DNA of 42,281 nucleotides from an uncultured Monoglobus sp. (GTDB lineage Bacteria; Bacillota; Clostridia; Monoglobales; Monoglobaceae): the NCBI GenBank assembly GCA_947630505.1, contig CANRHV010000018.1:1-42281 (forward strand). The letters run 5' to 3'. A program made the position numbers and the translations under genes. The notes under the pieces are model-generated. The model ran no database searches. It saw nothing but the letters and a program-made list of their open reading frames with translations, and was not told where the DNA came from. This document shows positions 40,401-42,281 of the stretch, one piece after another; the first letter of the stretch is position 1, and the number at the start of each line of letters is the position of its first letter.

Positions 40401-42281
40401 GGTCGGTTTTTTCGAGCCCGATGTACACGGCGCTCTCGGCGTTGTTATGCCCTTTGACGGCAGAGTTTCTCTCGTTGCCGGCAAAGGCGGCGCCACAACA
40501 GGCAAGACCAATCTCTATGCCCGCGCGGGTTATGACGGAGATGAAATTCTTCTCGGCGATATTAACGCTATGACCGATCCTGAGGGTAATGCCGTTGAAC
40601 CCTATTCGTTCAACGTATATCCCCTTGATACCGTTATAGCCAAAGACACGCGCGTATTCTTCTACGGCCAAGGCGCTTCCAATAACCGTATTCTGCTTTC
40701 GCAGATTATTATAACACCCGCCGGCGCGGATGAAACTCCGGCGCCTCATGTTACTGCGACTCCGGATTTTACCTCTAAGGTTACTCCCGTTGTTCAGACA
40801 GAAAGAGAATTTGATCCCGACGCCGTTACCTCAGAAGACGGTAAGCTCACCGTTGATCCTATTATGGGCGGCTCAGATAAAAACGGCACTGTTGGCGCTT
40901 GGGCAACCAAGAACGGCCTCATTTCAGCCAACACCAACCCATCGGGTTCCGATTTTGCCAGAGTTTCCGCCGAGCAAGCTCCTATCCAGGGTTCCGCTAT
41001 CAAAATCAACGTAACAGAGGCAGGCATGGTTAACGTTGTTATGGAAATCGGCGCTCCCGGTTCCGCGGGCAACAAGCACGCTTACGTTCTAAGGTTCCCC
41101 GAGGGTCAGACCACCGGCGGCGAGTATGTGCTCGACTTCGAGAATATAAGGGGCGAGAAATATACCGATGATGAGAATATCAACTTTAGCGCAGAGCCCG
41201 GCTTCGACTACTATGTATATGTGGACAATTCAAAGGCCAGCTTCGGCACTGTTACGTTTACTCCCGAGAATCCCATTCAGACTCCCGCGACGGAACCGCC
41301 CGCGACAGACGTGCCCGCGACGGATGCGCCCGCGACGGATGCGCCCGCGACGGATGTACCCGTGACCGCGAATCCAACACCTACGCGCAGACCCACAGCT
41401 CCACCGGAAGCGACTCCCACAGTCACACCAACGGCGGCGCCCACAGCTACGCCGACGGCGATACCTACCGCGGTTCCGACGGACACGCCCGAGCCGACCA
41501 AAGTTCCCGTTGTTTTAAGCGGCATAAGGATCAAGTCAATGCCGAAAAATTTGACGGTTACCGAAGGAACCGCTCTTAACATCGACGGCTTGGTCGTTGA
41601 GGGAATATACAGCGACGGCACGTTTAAAGAGATCACCGACTACACGCTGAGCGGCTTTGACCCGTCAAAGCTCGGTATGCAGAGCGTGACGGTCGAGTAT
41701 AACGGATTTACCACAAGTTTTTCGGTGTACGTCGAGGCCAAGAAGCTGACGGGAATCGAGATAACCAAGAAGCCCGACAAGCGCTCGTACATACAGGGCG
41801 AGGCGCTTGACACAAGCGGCATGATCGTGAGCGCGATGTACAACAACGACACGAGCGAGGAGATCAAAGATTACACTGTTTCGGGCTATGACCCGAACTA
41901 TGCGGGCAGTCAGACGATAAGCGTTTCGTACGGCGGATTTTCGGCGGCATTCAGCGTGACGGTGTCGGCGAAAGAACAGACGAGCGGCACGGCCGAGACG
42001 CCGAAGATAAGCATATCGAGCTTTATCGGAGGCAAGACGGTGACGCTGACTTGCGCGACCGAGGACGCGGCGATATACTACACGCTTGACGGCAGCGCGC
42101 CGAGCGAAACCTCCACGCTCTACACCGAACCGATAAAATTGAGCGAGACAAAGACAATAAAGGCGATAGCCGTGAAGAGCGGAGCCGAAAACAGCAAGAT
42201 CGCAAGCGGAAAGATAACCGTGGCAGAGACCAAAGCTCCTAACGCCAGCCACATGTCCGGCAAGGTGGAGACGGGCACGGT
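37423..42281 (+). CDS. Giant secreted repeat protein with Ig-like and chitobiase-type C-terminal domains (partial, runs off window)
   Basis: Open from ATG 37423 to the window end, at least 1,619 residues. Signal peptide about 1-26 (MKASKFLSLFLCIVMIMPMT ... Y-A). Then three tandem repeats of about 424-430 residues, each with domain A (F-N-F-G-x-D-T-[ND] to I-L-L-S-Q-[VI]-I-I-T-P, about 210 residues) and domain B (T-S-K-V to F-G-T-V-x-F-T, about 165 residues), joined by P/T-rich linkers. A Thr/Pro stalk with P-A-T-D-[AV] repeats follows (41270-41515), then two bacterial Ig-like modules (G-I-x-I-x-x-x-P) to about 41960, then a chitobiase C-terminal-type module with YYTLDGSAPSETS (42000-42225). 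Domains A and B are not recognised. A wall anchor (SLH or other) would lie beyond the window. Confidence 0.9.
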   Translation, partial: MKASKFLSLFLCIVMIMPMTAINTYAEITLQADPNTGAFNFGIDTNPEEDPNANYLQKECKEDGSVVYKVVWEDGADIGAAINEPAIDTGNDIFIDGGHFAYFENNGNDDKFTGPKYTWGGYKPEGVKVEGAIYPRGSSVGSTEPDMHGAFGVVMPFTGRVSLVAGKGGSTTGETNLYARVGYDGAEMLLGDINAMTDDNGEYVNSSFSFNVYPLDTVIAEGTRVFFYGSGASNNRILLSQVIITPAGAGETPAPHVTVAPDFTSKVVPAVQVGKEEDPDSVTSSDGKLIVDPLPAGTDKNGTAQTWAAKNGLISAGNNATGPDFVKASVDQAPTQGSAIKINVTEPGMVKVVTEIGAPSSSGDNRHAYVLKFPAGQTYGGEQLLDFENTTGAKYTDDENINFSAEPGFDYYVYVDGSKAGFGTVAFTPDTAVPEQPTRIPDITEPTQAPARPTKVPTIHHVFNFGFDTDPAVDPNANYLQREDKKDGSVVYKVVYEDGTDTGEALNEPAIDTDADIIIDGGHFAYFENSGNDDKFTGPRNTTDGYKPDGVKVEGAIYSRGSSVGASEADVHGAFGVVMPFDGKISLVAGKGGTTTAETNLYARIGYDGAETLLGDINAMTDDQGEPVTAPFSFNIYPLDTVIEEGTPVFLYGSGASNNRILLSQVIITPENAAETPDPHATDVPGLTSKVVPVVQTGREFDPDAVTSEDGKLTVDPIMGGFDRNGTESSWSFRNGLISALNNPYGPDYVKPSADQAPIQGSAIKINVTEPGSVNVVMEIGAPGSGGNKHAYVLKFPAGQTYGGEQLLDFENTTGVKYIDDENINFSVDPGFDYYVYVDGSKAGFGTVTFTSAIAKPTQAPAETPKPVVTQAPIIPTATPERPSVFDSAKGPFNFGMDTDPDYDPNANYLQREDKEDGSVVYKVVYEDGYDTTGIIDEPAIETDNDIFVDGGHFAYFENAGNDDKFTGPRNNFDGYKPEGVKVEGAIYPRGSSVGFFEPDVHGALGVVMPFDGRVSLVAGKGGATTGKTNLYARAGYDGDEILLGDINAMTDPEGNAVEPYSFNVYPLDTVIAKDTRVFFYGQGASNNRILLSQIIITPAGADETPAPHVTATPDFTSKVTPVVQTEREFDPDAVTSEDGKLTVDPIMGGSDKNGTVGAWATKNGLISANTNPSGSDFARVSAEQAPIQGSAIKINVTEAGMVNVVMEIGAPGSAGNKHAYVLRFPEGQTTGGEYVLDFENIRGEKYTDDENINFSAEPGFDYYVYVDNSKASFGTVTFTPENPIQTPATEPPATDVPATDAPATDAPATDVPVTANPTPTRRPTAPPEATPTVTPTAAPTATPTAIPTAVPTDTPEPTKVPVVLSGIRIKSMPKNLTVTEGTALNIDGLVVEGIYSDGTFKEITDYTLSGFDPSKLGMQSVTVEYNGFTTSFSVYVEAKKLTGIEITKKPDKRSYIQGEALDTSGMIVSAMYNNDTSEEIKDYTVSGYDPNYAGSQTISVSYGGFSAAFSVTVSAKEQTSGTAETPKISISSFIGGKTVTLTCATEDAAIYYTLDGSAPSETSTLYTEPIKLSETKTIKAIAVKSGAENSKIASGKITVAETKAPNASHMSGKVETGT
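37537..41265 (+). repeat. Three in-frame tandem repeats of about 1.28 kb
   Basis: Anchor TTTAACTTCGGT occurs at 37537, 38809 and 40099, offsets 1272 and 1290 bp, both multiples of three. Long stretches are nearly identical between copies (for example the GGTTCAAAGGC and CTCGACTT regions near each domain B end), pointing to recent duplication or gene conversion. This may also cause length variation or assembly error. Confidence 0.9.

Overview
The window looks like a chromosomal segment of an endospore-forming, anaerobic, low- to mid-GC member of the Clostridia (Bacillota), probably an uncultured gut lineage. The evidence is clostridial sporulation genes (spoIIGA/sigE; spoIIAA-spoIIAB-sigF-spoVAC-spoVAD-spoVAE), S-layer-homology (SLH) surface proteins, a sodium-pumping biotin decarboxylase, Shine-Dalgarno sites of the AGGAGG type and many consensus sigma-A promoters (TTGACA-17-TATAAT). 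I cannot name the genus.

Layout. 1-300: tail end of a phage-like gene group. 341-609: tRNA-Glu and tRNA-Met with promoter and terminator. 680-5466: membrane protein, a SpoIIGA-SigE in-frame fusion, ilvE and a broken malQ. 5470-11165: fructose PTS operon (fruR-fruK-fruA-ptsH-ptsI). 11480-11898: a probable type I toxin-antitoxin locus. 11968-12366: XRE regulator with a divergent promoter and a candidate small RNA. 12479-15892: early-forespore operon. 16146-18232: BlaI/BlaR1-like repressor-sensor pair with two operators. 18667-24501: three paralogous secreted SLH proteins separated by dense repeats. 24542-24957: a second copy of the type I toxin-antitoxin locus, inverted. 25045-31064: operon for a Na+-pumping acyl-CoA/oxaloacetate decarboxylase-type complex with two carboxyltransferases, headed by rluB. 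31271-34910: MATE transporter, a fused MNT-HEPN protein, an S-component-like membrane protein and a voltage-gated K+ channel. 34960-35239: a third antisense-RNA/small-peptide module of unrelated sequence. 35351-36806: a short peptide and murA. 37423-end: a giant repeat-containing surface protein, cut by the window edge.

How parts may work together. The two sigma-factor loci are the mother-cell (SigE) and forespore (SigF) first sporulation sigma factors; both have Spo0A-box-like sites upstream. The fru operon carries its own HPr and EI, so one transcript could build a whole fructose phosphotransfer chain. Several surface proteins suggest a decorated cell wall.

The least ordinary signals are: (1) protease SpoIIGA and its substrate pro-SigE in one open frame; (2) two copies of a compact sense/antisense locus for a 28-residue hydrophobic peptide, plus a third unrelated antisense module; (3) a mosaic repeat system of covarying palindromes joined by tracts of typically five 7-bp units, which directly abut the Shine-Dalgarno sites of all three SLH genes and supply the stop codons of two; (4) a giant three-repeat secreted protein with a codon-use switch. 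All positions and motif spacings were read by eye; no database search was run.
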